A DNA stretch of 29,125 bases, taken from IMG/VR virus record IMGVR_UViG_3300009409_000031, positions 1 to 29,125 of that record. One strand, 5' to 3'. Below, piece by piece: positions 22,741-28,676 of this stretch (the stretch's first letter is position 1; each line of letters opens with the position of its first letter). Under the pieces are notes generated by a model. It was not told where the DNA came from and searched no databases. It saw nothing but the letters and a program-made list of their open reading frames with translations. Made by a program: the position numbers and the translations under genes. The stretch comes from a virus.

Positions 22741-22864
22741 AACAGCTCTCCTTATGAAGATGGGTCTATTATCCCCTCCAACCCCCCCTATTTCATCAGC
22801 CTTCCTGATATCGCAACTCCCACCTACTGCACATGGTAACACCAAAAAAATCAGATGCAACATA

Positions 22865-23231
22865 TTTTTGGGCTTTGAACCCAACGAAGAGGCAGGAAAA
22901 TTCTCAAAACATGAGAAAACCGGAAATATCCTGGGCTGTGAGCCGACGCCCTCAAGGGCCAGCGGAAGTACTGTACAGTACAAAGGCAGGGGAATCGGCA
23001 GACCAGGGCGGGAATAGTAGCGATATGCAAAAGGGAGCCCCTTTAAGGGCTAAAAAATATCTACGAGCGGGATGAATTATTAAATGGCAAGGGGGGCGGG
23101 ATACCCCACCCCCCCGCTGGCGTTCCAGGACTGAAATGGGCCGATTTGAGCCGGATTCGGGTTGCATATGGGTTGCGTTCCCGAAAAACCCGCCTCCAGA
23201 CTGGCTCTTCGTTGGGTTCAAAGCCCAAAAA
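22865..23231. repeat. Perfect 27-bp inverted repeat pair
   Basis: The 27 bases at 22865-22891 are the exact reverse complement of 23205-23231, with 313 bases between them. The core includes GGGCTTTGAACCCAACG. The match stops abruptly at both ends. It could loop control DNA by protein binding, form a long stem in RNA, or mark an inversion or insertion event. Confidence 0.9.
22968..22981. promoter_or_regulatory. 14-bp palindromic operator candidate
   Basis: GTACTGTACAGTAC is perfectly self-complementary and lies about 230 bases upstream of the XRE gene start. This symmetry suits a dimeric HTH repressor. It is not a LexA box, because the CTGT and ACAG halves have no 8-base spacer. Confidence 0.6.
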
Positions 23232-23376
23232 GAGGGAAAAACAGCCGATTTGGACCTTTTAAACAAGGGAAATCTGGCCAAAAAAAACCTATTTTTCTCC
23301 GGTCTATACCTTGCCTTGTCTCCCGCAGTATTACCCGCGCCCAAGGGGAGTTTCTCACCTATCCTTGAATAATAAC

Positions 23377-23405
23377 TTGACATTTATACAAGGATGTGGT
23401 ATACT
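23377..23405 (+). promoter_or_regulatory. Consensus sigma70 promoter for the rightward operon
   Basis: TTGACA (23377-23382), 17 bases, then TATACT (23400-23405), with a TGG extended -10. This is close to a perfect housekeeping promoter. It would drive the rightward genes with a leader of about 145 bases before the first ATG (23556). The leader contains AATCAGGACG twice (23408 and 23514 regions), each followed by a CACCACA or CCACCACA. Confidence 0.9.
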
Positions 23406-23555
23406 TAAATCAGGACGAAGAAGAGCACCACATAACATTTGAATAAACAATCACATACACGCATAAAGGAGACTGGACAGTACCCGCCTAATCGACACAA
23501 ATGATGTACCGCCGAATCAGGACGCAAATGGTTTGCCACCACAAGGAGATACAAA

Positions 23556-24326
23556 ATGCAGAAAATACCGATGTTTACGGGATTAGGTACGCCGAAATCG
23601 AAACTTTCCACTATCAAAATCCAGCAAGATGGAGATGTATTTACCAGCCTGTCGCACGTCAATTCCAAGCCTGAAAATCGCAAGATTGGCGATGTATGCC
23701 AAACGTGGCATTTAACGGTCCAGAAGCCTTCTGAGGCATACACAAGCGGAAATGATTCGAAGGTGTGTTTCGATTGCCCATTCAGGTCCAAGGCATCCGG
23801 TGGAAACGGTGGTTGTTACGTGGTCACAATCCACGGTCCGAATGGGGTTCATAGCTCACACCGAACACCTGAGGCGAATAGGCCAGTGAATCAGGATGTC
23901 CAGCCCTTGCCTGACGTTATCAACAAGCCGATCCGATTTGGTGCATACGGCGATCCTGTTGTGATGCCTGTCGAGTTGATGCGAGACCTTGCCAGCCGGG
24001 CCACCGGCCACCTTGGATATACCCATCAATGGCTGACTTGCGATCCCGCATACTCAGAATTTCTGATGGCGTCCATAGACGAAGCCACCGCGAAGCAGAA
24101 CGGTATGACGGTCACCGCATTGGCCGATAAAGCAAAATCGATGGGCTGGCGTACGTTTCGAGTAAAATCCCCCGGCGATCTGAATATGGTTGACGAAATC
24201 ACCTGCCCGAACACAACAAAAGGCGTCCAATGCGCCGATTGTGGACTATGCGCCGGGAACACAATAAGCGCGAAGTCGATCACCATTGACGCACACGGCA
24301 CCGGAGCCGCAAACATCGCAGAATAG
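23556..24326 (+). CDS. Conserved cysteine-rich phage protein (Gp88-like pattern)
   Basis: 256 residues, ATG at 23556 with AAGGAGAT upstream; first gene after the strong promoter. Conserved-looking blocks are CFDCP (71-75), GGCY (85-88), FGAYGDP (129-135), YTHQW (155-159) and a C-terminal Cys cluster (C217, C226, C229, C232) followed by ITIDAHGTG. The layout resembles the Gp88/DUF7227-type phage proteins of unknown activity, in which the Cys sets probably bind metal or an iron-sulfur cluster; this is from memory of the pattern. It is likely an enzyme, but the reaction is unknown. Confidence 0.65.
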   Translation: MQKIPMFTGLGTPKSKLSTIKIQQDGDVFTSLSHVNSKPENRKIGDVCQTWHLTVQKPSEAYTSGNDSKVCFDCPFRSKASGGNGGCYVVTIHGPNGVHSSHRTPEANRPVNQDVQPLPDVINKPIRFGAYGDPVVMPVELMRDLASRATGHLGYTHQWLTCDPAYSEFLMASIDEATAKQNGMTVTALADKAKSMGWRTFRVKSPGDLNMVDEITCPNTTKGVQCADCGLCAGNTISAKSITIDAHGTGAANIAE

Positions 24327-24338
24327 CACCACCACACC

Positions 24339-24360
24339 GCGCCGGGAATTGTCCCGGCGC
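24339..24360 (+). promoter_or_regulatory. Perfect stem-loop in an intergenic leader
   Basis: GCGCCGGGA (24339-24347) pairs perfectly with TCCCGGCGC (24352-24360) around ATTG. It lies between the ACCACCAC motif and the GGAGGAT ribosome site. No T run follows, so it is a leader hairpin rather than a normal terminator. Confidence 0.75.
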
Positions 24361-24512
24361 ACCGGAGGATACCACGTGACCACTATCGATTGACCCGTAC
24401 GAACGCCGTGAAACTGAGACCGATCTGAAAGCCGCATTCGTGACTGTTGGAGCCGCTGATTTGTTGCACTAAACCACCACCGCACCGGAGGATACAACGT
24501 GACCACTATCGA
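24359..24512 (+). repeat. 31-bp direct repeat covering two gene starts
   Basis: Positions 24359-24389 and 24482-24512 match over 31 bases with one difference (C/A). Each copy contains CACCGGAGGATAC and a GTGACCACTATCGA start. Copy 1 is followed by a stop at codon 6; copy 2 starts an intact gene. Confidence 0.85.
24376..24472 (+). pseudogene. Frameshifted small gene remnant
   Basis: GTG at 24376 has a perfect GGAGGA site but stops at codon 6 (TGA 24391). In the next frame, from 24389, the sequence reads IDPYERRETETDLKAAFVTV then GAADLLH and stops at 24472, just before the next ACCACCAC leader. A one-base change at 24390-24391 would join the two. It looks like a small gene broken by a frameshift, or one that uses an unusual ATT start. 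Confidence 0.45.
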
Positions 24513-24669
24513 CCGAATGAAAATGAATCTGATCAGGCAAATCGTCAGCGCATCTGGACTCTACAACCAGCGGGATATTGAGGATCTCAGGGGCCAGCTT
24601 TGGGAGGAGAATTTGCGAGGTCTCACGGTCTCGCTTCGAGAGGCAAATCTGGACAAAGGCTGGGCCTAA
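24499..24669 (+). CDS. Small hypothetical protein (56 aa)
   Basis: GTG at 24499 with GGAGGA upstream; stop TAA forms the first bases of the next leader. Sequence MTTIDRMKMNLIRQIVSASG then LYNQRDIEDLRGQLWEENLR, helical and basic. The first five codons are shared with the broken frame at 24376. Function unknown. Confidence 0.6.
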   Translation: MTTIDRMKMNLIRQIVSASGLYNQRDIEDLRGQLWEENLRGLTVSLREANLDKGWA

Positions 24670-24689
24670 CCACCACGGAGGATACCACG

Positions 24690-25835
24690 ATGAAAGCTTC
24701 GGAGATTCGCATCATTCGGGATTCGTTTTTCAACCCGACACACAAGCTTGATCGCAATGGATACGAGACCCCGGCGAACAAGCCCACGCATACGCTGATT
24801 TTCGATGGGACGCTGGCCTCCCTTGCGACTCTGGCAGGCTTGTATCGGGCCGGGATCGAGCCAGACGAGATCATCTGCTGGGATGGCAATGTCTCGCCTG
24901 AGTATGACGCAAACGATCAAGCCGTCAATCAATGGCTGGCCGAACGGATGTATCCAGCACTCACCGTGGTCGATTGGGTACTGCCTCACTACAGCCTCTG
25001 CAATGGCTGGGGATGGAGCGCAAAGCGTCAGGCGTCCGAGGTTCGGGCCGCTGGGCTTCCGGTCCCTGAGGAGGCTACACACAACCCTCACGGGCATCGG
25101 ACAATCCTGTCGCTGTTCGACCGAACTGGCAATTGGTCGAAGCCCTATGCCGAAGCAGGGTACGAGGTCATCACCATCGACATCGAGCCAGCGGCAACGG
25201 AGCGATTCAATCACGTCCAGATGGACATACTCGAACGGGTAGATTTTGAGGGCGAGGAGATGTCTGCCCTCGAAGCTCTGATGCGGGAATGGGCTGAGTC
25301 TGGCGTGGTTATCGATGGCATCCTTGCCGCTTGCCCCTGCACGAATTTCAGCGTGGCGAACAACAAAAAGATGATGCCCAAAAACAGACCCGCCGCACCT
25401 GAGGCATTAGCGGAGCTTGAGATCTCGAAACAGCTTGTGGAAATTGTGCTGGATCTGGTGGACTTCTGGCAACCCGAATTTTGGGTGGTCGAGAATCCAG
25501 CCAGCACCATCAAGCGGCACGTGCCGCAATTGGGTGAGCCGTCCTACTATGAACCGCACCATTTCGGGCATCCATACTCGAAGAAAACTGGCCTGTGGGG
25601 CAGTTACAATCGAGACCTTCCCACGAACCACGTGGTCCCTGTCGAGATGAGCGAGAATCCGGAGTGGGCCAAGCTGGGAGGGGGATCGAAGCGGACTCAG
25701 CAGTTGAGATCGATCACGCCAATGGGTATGGCGAGGGCATTCTACGAGGCAAACAACTTCGGGACGCAATCGGTTGAAACCCCGGTCCCGACTTACTACG
25801 AAGATGTGATGGATGCGCTGGAGCAGGGCGCATAA
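24690..25835 (+). CDS. C5-cytosine-methyltransferase-like protein with N-terminal PP-loop-like domain
   Basis: 381 residues from the ATG at 24690, chosen for the GGAGGATACCACG leader; the frame continues 30 codons upstream without a ribosome site. Residues ~137-381 are a class I methyltransferase of DNA-cytosine type: motif I SLFDRTGNWSKPYAEAGYEV (141-160), motif IV with the catalytic PC (216-217, in ILAACPCTNFS), motif VI VVENP (266-270), then KKTGLWGSYNRDLP and the SITPMGMARAFYEAN end. Residues ~33-120 resemble a PAPS-reductase/ATP-pyrophosphatase fold (THTLIFDGTLASLATLAGLY RAGIEPDEIICWDGN), but the SGGKDS loop reads DGTLAS (39-44). The N-domain is therefore probably inactive. Confidence 0.75.
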   Translation: MKASEIRIIRDSFFNPTHKLDRNGYETPANKPTHTLIFDGTLASLATLAGLYRAGIEPDEIICWDGNVSPEYDANDQAVNQWLAERMYPALTVVDWVLPHYSLCNGWGWSAKRQASEVRAAGLPVPEEATHNPHGHRTILSLFDRTGNWSKPYAEAGYEVITIDIEPAATERFNHVQMDILERVDFEGEEMSALEALMREWAESGVVIDGILAACPCTNFSVANNKKMMPKNRPAAPEALAELEISKQLVEIVLDLVDFWQPEFWVVENPASTIKRHVPQLGEPSYYEPHHFGHPYSKKTGLWGSYNRDLPTNHVVPVEMSENPEWAKLGGGSKRTQQLRSITPMGMARAFYEANNFGTQSVETPVPTYYEDVMDALEQGA

Positions 25836-25843
25836 ATAGAAAT

Positions 25844-25880
25844 GCGGCGGGGTGACCCACCACAGATCAGATCCCGCCGC
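25844..25880 (+). promoter_or_regulatory. Stem-loop displaying a CCACCAC motif
   Basis: GCGGCGGG (25844-25851) pairs with CCCGCCGC (25873-25880), extended by one G-T and one T-A pair; the 17-base loop contains CCCACCAC. No T run follows. It follows the methyltransferase-like stop and precedes the PAPS-reductase-like gene. Confidence 0.65.
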
Positions 25881-25911
25881 CAAACACACCACTAAATGGA
25901 GGATACCATAC

Positions 25912-26157
25912 GTGGATCTCAGAGTATATGACATAATCGCAGTCTCGTCAAGTGCTGGTATTTGTAGCCTCAACGCCATCCTGACTGCATACGAAGAGGC
26001 TGAGATGCAGGGAGTGCTGGACAGGATCGTTGTTGTCCACGCTGATCTGGGTCGGCTGGAATGGTCAGGCACCGTGGATCTCGTCAAGCAACAGGATACG
26101 ATTTCCAGCCTGGACTCAGCCTCACGGAGCTACGGGATGAGATCGACTCTGGGCTGA
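25912..26157 (+). CDS. Truncated PAPS-reductase-like protein, PP-loop lost (possible pseudogene)
   Basis: 81 residues from the GTG at 25912, placed after GGAGGATAC. The N-terminus closely follows phage PAPS-reductase-like proteins: VYDIIAVSSSAGICSLNAIL (loop SSAGKDS expected, SSAGICS found at 13-19), RIVVVHADLGRLEWSGT (39-54), the switch-like HADLGR-EW motif. These proteins usually continue for another 100-250 residues. Here the frame stops at 26157. A neighbouring frame stays open from about 26080 to TAG 26196 (GYDFQPGLSLTELRDEIDSG then LIEIEQAPAMSASY) and reaches the ribosome site of the next gene. It is either a decayed gene with a frameshift or a short non-catalytic derivative. Confidence 0.6.
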   Translation: MDLRVYDIIAVSSSAGICSLNAILTAYEEAEMQGVLDRIVVVHADLGRLEWSGTVDLVKQQDTISSLDSASRSYGMRSTLG

Positions 26158-26208
26158 TCGAGATCGAGCAAGCTCCCGCAATGTCCGCCTCATATTAGGA
26201 GAATCGCA

Positions 26209-26871
26209 ATGCAAGTCTACACTGGTGACACGCGAAAGCTGGACTTCATAAAAATCATTCAGGATCAGGGCTGGGGCAGGTTGTGGTCGTCACGGGTTCC
26301 CACGCAATATCAGCAGGATCTCACACCGAATTGGGTGATGGACAACAACGTGTATTCAGAGACCACGAATAAGAAGAAACACCCGAATGGGTGGAGTGGA
26401 ATCCGCTGGGATGAGAGGCTGCACCAGATCATCGAGCGCGACCTTGAGCCAGACTTCATCGTCCTACCCGACACAATGGGAAACGGCCCAGACACGATCA
26501 TCAGCGCGGACTACTACATCGAACAGTATGCTGTTCACGGTTTCTACAACGAGATCCAGACAAAATACGCATTCGCTTTGCAGGAAGGGATGACCCCAGA
26601 CACTGTCGCACGATGGCTCGATGTTTGGGATGAATACGACCATGTCCTCTGGATCGGCGTCCTGTTCCTGGGAGGTGGCGATGATTTCAAGAAACTGGCA
26701 CCAGCTTGGGCGAGGCTGGCTCACAGTCGGGGGATGCAGCTCCACTACGCCAGAGCAGGAACGCCAGCCAAAGTGAAACACGCCAGAGACTCTGGAGCTG
26801 ACAGTATCGATTCAGCCTTCCCCCTCTGGGAACAGAGCAGATTTGAGGAGTTCGTGAAAGCTGCCAGTTAA
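26209..26871 (+). CDS. TGT/DpdA-like deazapurine base-exchange family protein
   Basis: 220 residues, ATG at 26209 with TAGGAGA upstream, the only gene here without the ACCACCAC leader. The TIM-barrel blocks of phage DpdA/tRNA-guanine-transglycosylase-like proteins occur in order: WVMDNNVYS (43-50; DNGAF in relatives), FIVLPDTMGNGPDTI (83-97; PDVVGD), VLFLGGGDDFK (151-161; VFVGGs), LHYARAGTPAKVKHARDSGA DSID (178-201; H-GR-x-S-RR...GaDSvD). Such enzymes replace guanine by a 7-deazaguanine in DNA or tRNA. Some positions usually conserved (second Arg pair, Gly of DNGAF) are changed here, so activity is not assured. Confidence 0.7.
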   Translation: MQVYTGDTRKLDFIKIIQDQGWGRLWSSRVPTQYQQDLTPNWVMDNNVYSETTNKKKHPNGWSGIRWDERLHQIIERDLEPDFIVLPDTMGNGPDTIISADYYIEQYAVHGFYNEIQTKYAFALQEGMTPDTVARWLDVWDEYDHVLWIGVLFLGGGDDFKKLAPAWARLAHSRGMQLHYARAGTPAKVKHARDSGADSIDSAFPLWEQSRFEEFVKAAS

Positions 26872-26879
26872 AATATCAC

Positions 26880-26908
26880 TTGACATTCAGAATTAATTGT
26901 TGTATTAT
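26880..26908 (+). promoter_or_regulatory. Second sigma70 promoter
   Basis: TTGACA (26880-26885), a 17-base A/T-rich spacer and TATTAT (26903-26908). It lies 9 bases after the stop of the TGT-like gene and would drive the small genes from 26953. The operon is thus split into two transcription units. Confidence 0.85.
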
Positions 26909-26952
26909 TAAGTGAGCAATAGATAACACACACCACCACAGGAGGATACGAG

Positions 26953-27144
26953 ATGAACGCATTCAACTACAGCACCCAGACATGGCTCACTGGCGAGGAA
27001 GCACGAACCGTGAGGATTCAGCAGATTCGCGAAACGATTGAATTGATCGACTCTCCGCAGGGACCGAATTACCTCTACTCAGTCAATGCACCTTGGAATG
27101 CACGGCAACTGCTGAACGATGAGCTTGCCAGTCTGACGAGCTAA
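26953..27144 (+). CDS. Small hypothetical protein (63 aa)
   Basis: ATG at 26953 with GGAGGATACGAG upstream, first gene after the second promoter. Sequence MNAFNYSTQTWLTGEEARTV then RIQQIRETIELIDSPQGPNY, helical with an acidic/polar C-terminus. The stop TAA leads directly into the next leader. No family recognised. Confidence 0.7.
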   Translation: MNAFNYSTQTWLTGEEARTVRIQQIRETIELIDSPQGPNYLYSVNAPWNARQLLNDELASLTS

Positions 27145-27164
27145 CCACCACAGGAGGATACAAA

Positions 27165-27533
27165 ATGAGCAATCGACTGTTCGATCCTTTCACCTCTGCG
27201 TATCTGGAGTGCGCCCTCTGGTCTTCGACCGACTTTGCCGATGGCGAGGAGGTGGAGCTTGACAATTACAGTTTTGGAGACATCGCTGATGAAACCATCA
27301 CGAAGATCATTCAGGACTGTGCCACATTTCAGGAGCAGAACGCCGCAGACCTCAAGCTCCAGGGCGAGGCTTCGCAGAACGGCCACGACCTCTGGCTGAC
27401 CCGCAATATGCACGGGGTTGGATATTGGGACCGCAATACAGACGATGTCGGAGAGAGGCTCACAACAGCCGCAGAAGCGATTGGATATATGGACCTCTAC
27501 ATCGGGGACGATGGCAAAATCTACGGAGCGTAG
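27165..27533 (+). CDS. Conserved phage protein of unknown function (122 aa)
   Basis: ATG at 27165 with GGAGGATACAAA upstream. Blocks FTSAYLECALWSSTDFADGE, YSFGDIADETITKIIQDCAT, NGHDLWLTRNMHGVGYWDRN and MDLYIGDDGKIYG match a small family I recall from many phages (pattern ALWSSTD ... DIA.E ... GHDFWLTRN.HGaGFWDR ... DLY.GDDG.IY). The His/Asp/Trp/Arg-rich HDLWLTRN-HG-YWDR block is the most conserved-looking part and may form a binding or active site. Role unknown. Confidence 0.7.
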   Translation: MSNRLFDPFTSAYLECALWSSTDFADGEEVELDNYSFGDIADETITKIIQDCATFQEQNAADLKLQGEASQNGHDLWLTRNMHGVGYWDRNTDDVGERLTTAAEAIGYMDLYIGDDGKIYGA

Positions 27534-27562
27534 TCCAACCACCACACTGGAGGATTTAGAAA

Positions 27563-28087
27563 ATGAGAAACCTGTATACCAGCACTTGCCCTGACACTGG
27601 TCGAGTCTTCATCACAGAAGCTGGGATAGACGGCAACATCGCAGAGACATTCGCCCACGGTGGCCTGACGGCTGAGGAAAATGCCACCGAATTGTCCAGC
27701 ACGTATATGGACCTGAAGTGGAGCGGCGAAGGTGCCGTCCCTGCCATCGGCGATTCGGTCTACGTTAAAATAAATAACATCGGCCAAGGCGTAGTGACCT
27801 CCTATTTCACAGAGGGAGGATACCTGGGAGTGATGGTTCAGCCCGACAGTCCCCCCGAATGGTACGTGAAGCAGAATGGTGCCGATTCTCCTGCCCACAT
27901 ATTCGGGATCGAATTGGGGATGCCGGATACCGTGGCCGTCCTGCGAGGAGCTTACAATCTGGCCCGTGCCTTCGTCGGGATGCACACAGGCAATGGCGTC
28001 CCAGCGGATCTGGAAGGAATCTTCACCGAACAAGATCTCACGAACGCAGACGAAGTCCTTTCCACGCTTGAAGGAAACTTCTCTTAA
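27563..28087 (+). CDS. Hypothetical accessory protein (174 aa)
   Basis: ATG at 27563 after GGAGGATTTAGAAA. The N-terminal ~70 residues include CPDTGRVFITEAG; the middle (VPAIGDSVYVKINNIGQGVV TSYFTEGGYLGVMVQPDSPP) is a beta-barrel-like (SH3/KOW-like) stretch ending EWYVKQNG. The C-terminal part is helical and acidic. No known domain is certain. Confidence 0.65.
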   Translation: MRNLYTSTCPDTGRVFITEAGIDGNIAETFAHGGLTAEENATELSSTYMDLKWSGEGAVPAIGDSVYVKINNIGQGVVTSYFTEGGYLGVMVQPDSPPEWYVKQNGADSPAHIFGIELGMPDTVAVLRGAYNLARAFVGMHTGNGVPADLEGIFTEQDLTNADEVLSTLEGNFS

Positions 28088-28113
28088 CCACCACGCAGTC
28101 GGAGGATTTAGAA

Positions 28114-28320
28114 ATGATCATCGTCACAACAGACCGCCAAGGCAACAAGTGGTTCATAGCTTTCTACGGGGCAGGGAAAAGGATGCTCAGTGAGACCACG
28201 CAAGCTATGAGACGGCAGGGGAGGGAATGGGGTATGGTGCGGCACGGAGATGTTTACACGGTCTTTGCGAAGCATGAGCCAGAGAAAACCAACCTGTCTT
28301 TGTACGAACGTAGACGATAA
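28114..28320 (+). CDS. Small basic hypothetical protein (68 aa)
   Basis: ATG at 28114 after GGAGGATTTAGAA. Sequence MIIVTTDRQGNKWFIAFYGA then GKRMLSETTQAMRRQGREWG and VRHGDVYTVFAKHEPEK. Basic, compact alpha/beta pattern. Function unknown; it could bind nucleic acid. Confidence 0.65.
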   Translation: MIIVTTDRQGNKWFIAFYGAGKRMLSETTQAMRRQGREWGMVRHGDVYTVFAKHEPEKTNLSLYERRR

Positions 28321-28326
28321 GTCGAA

Positions 28327-28344
28327 ACCCCCGGCAACGGGGGT
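28327..28344 (+). promoter_or_regulatory. Intergenic stem-loop
   Basis: ACCCCCG (28327-28333) and CGGGGGT (28338-28344) around a GCAA tetraloop, in the 98-base gap after the 68-aa gene. No T run follows; a weaker second hairpin may follow at 28348-28366. Confidence 0.6.
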
Positions 28345-28418
28345 CTGACCGGGGCTGACCTCCCGGCACTGATGTGACAGGTCGACAACCACCACACGCA
28401 GGACAGGAGGATTTAGAA

Positions 28419-28610
28419 ATGTTCTATCACAACGCCAGTATCAAAATTGGCACCTGGACATTGACCGCAGTTGAGGACAACGACAACCACCTGACGCTGT
28501 ATGTCTCCAGGGATGATGACCCCTCTGATATAATCGAGGTCGAGGCTCCAGACGACACGGACCACACGATTAGGCTCAGTACCAAAGGCATCGAACTGGG
28601 CGTCTATTAA
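28419..28610 (+). CDS. Small acidic hypothetical protein (63 aa)
   Basis: ATG at 28419 chosen for GGAGGATTTAGAA; an upstream in-frame ATG at 28374 lies before the leader motif and is rejected. Sequence MFYHNASIKIGTWTLTAVED then NDNHLTLYVSRDDDPSDIIE, a regular series of short beta strands with many Asp. Possibly a DNA mimic or small beta-barrel, but unproven. Confidence 0.65.
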   Translation: MFYHNASIKIGTWTLTAVEDNDNHLTLYVSRDDDPSDIIEVEAPDDTDHTIRLSTKGIELGVY

Positions 28611-28621
28611 CTCCACCGGGG

Positions 28622-28643
28622 GGGCTGGTCAATCGACCAGCCC
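28622..28643 (+). promoter_or_regulatory. Intergenic stem-loop
   Basis: GGGCTGGTC (28622-28630) and GACCAGCCC (28635-28643) pair perfectly around AATC, just before the next ACCACCAC leader (28649). No T run follows. Confidence 0.7.
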
Positions 28644-28676
28644 AACACACCACCACAAGCAGTCGGAGGATTTATC

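Larger units (their letters stand above)
22741..23376. promoter_or_regulatory. Non-coding divergent control region
   Basis: About 640 bases without a convincing gene on either strand. Open frames here have no ribosome sites and simply read the repeats. It contains a 14-bp palindrome (22968-22981), a 27-bp inverted repeat pair, G/C tracts around 23090-23115 that can pair, and A/T-rich patches near 23045-23085. It separates the leftward operon (from 22740) from the rightward promoter at 23377. It is probably an operator/promoter switch region; an origin of replication is possible. Confidence 0.6.

Noticed and set aside
22968-22981. LexA/SOS box
   Set aside because: The CTGT and ACAG halves are directly joined, without the 8-base spacer of a LexA site.
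23136-23372. Plus-strand frames in the control region
   Set aside because: They contain the same repeat translated, lack ribosome sites and stop before the promoter at 23377.
22952-23383. 143-codon minus-strand frame in the control region
   Set aside because: It reads straight through the inverted repeat and G/C tracts, has no ribosome site, and its translation has no protein-like pattern.
24600-24689. Upstream start (24600) for the methyltransferase-like gene
   Set aside because: It would overlap the 56-aa gene in another frame and has no suitable ribosome site; the ATG at 24690 has the operon's standard leader.
28327-28643. Intrinsic terminators at the rightward-operon hairpins
   Set aside because: None is followed by a T run, so standard rho-independent termination is not supported.
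23535-28656. CRISPR-like array suggested by the regularly repeated ACCACCAC
   Set aside because: The repeats are short, spaced by whole genes and tied to ribosome sites; there is no spacer-repeat structure.
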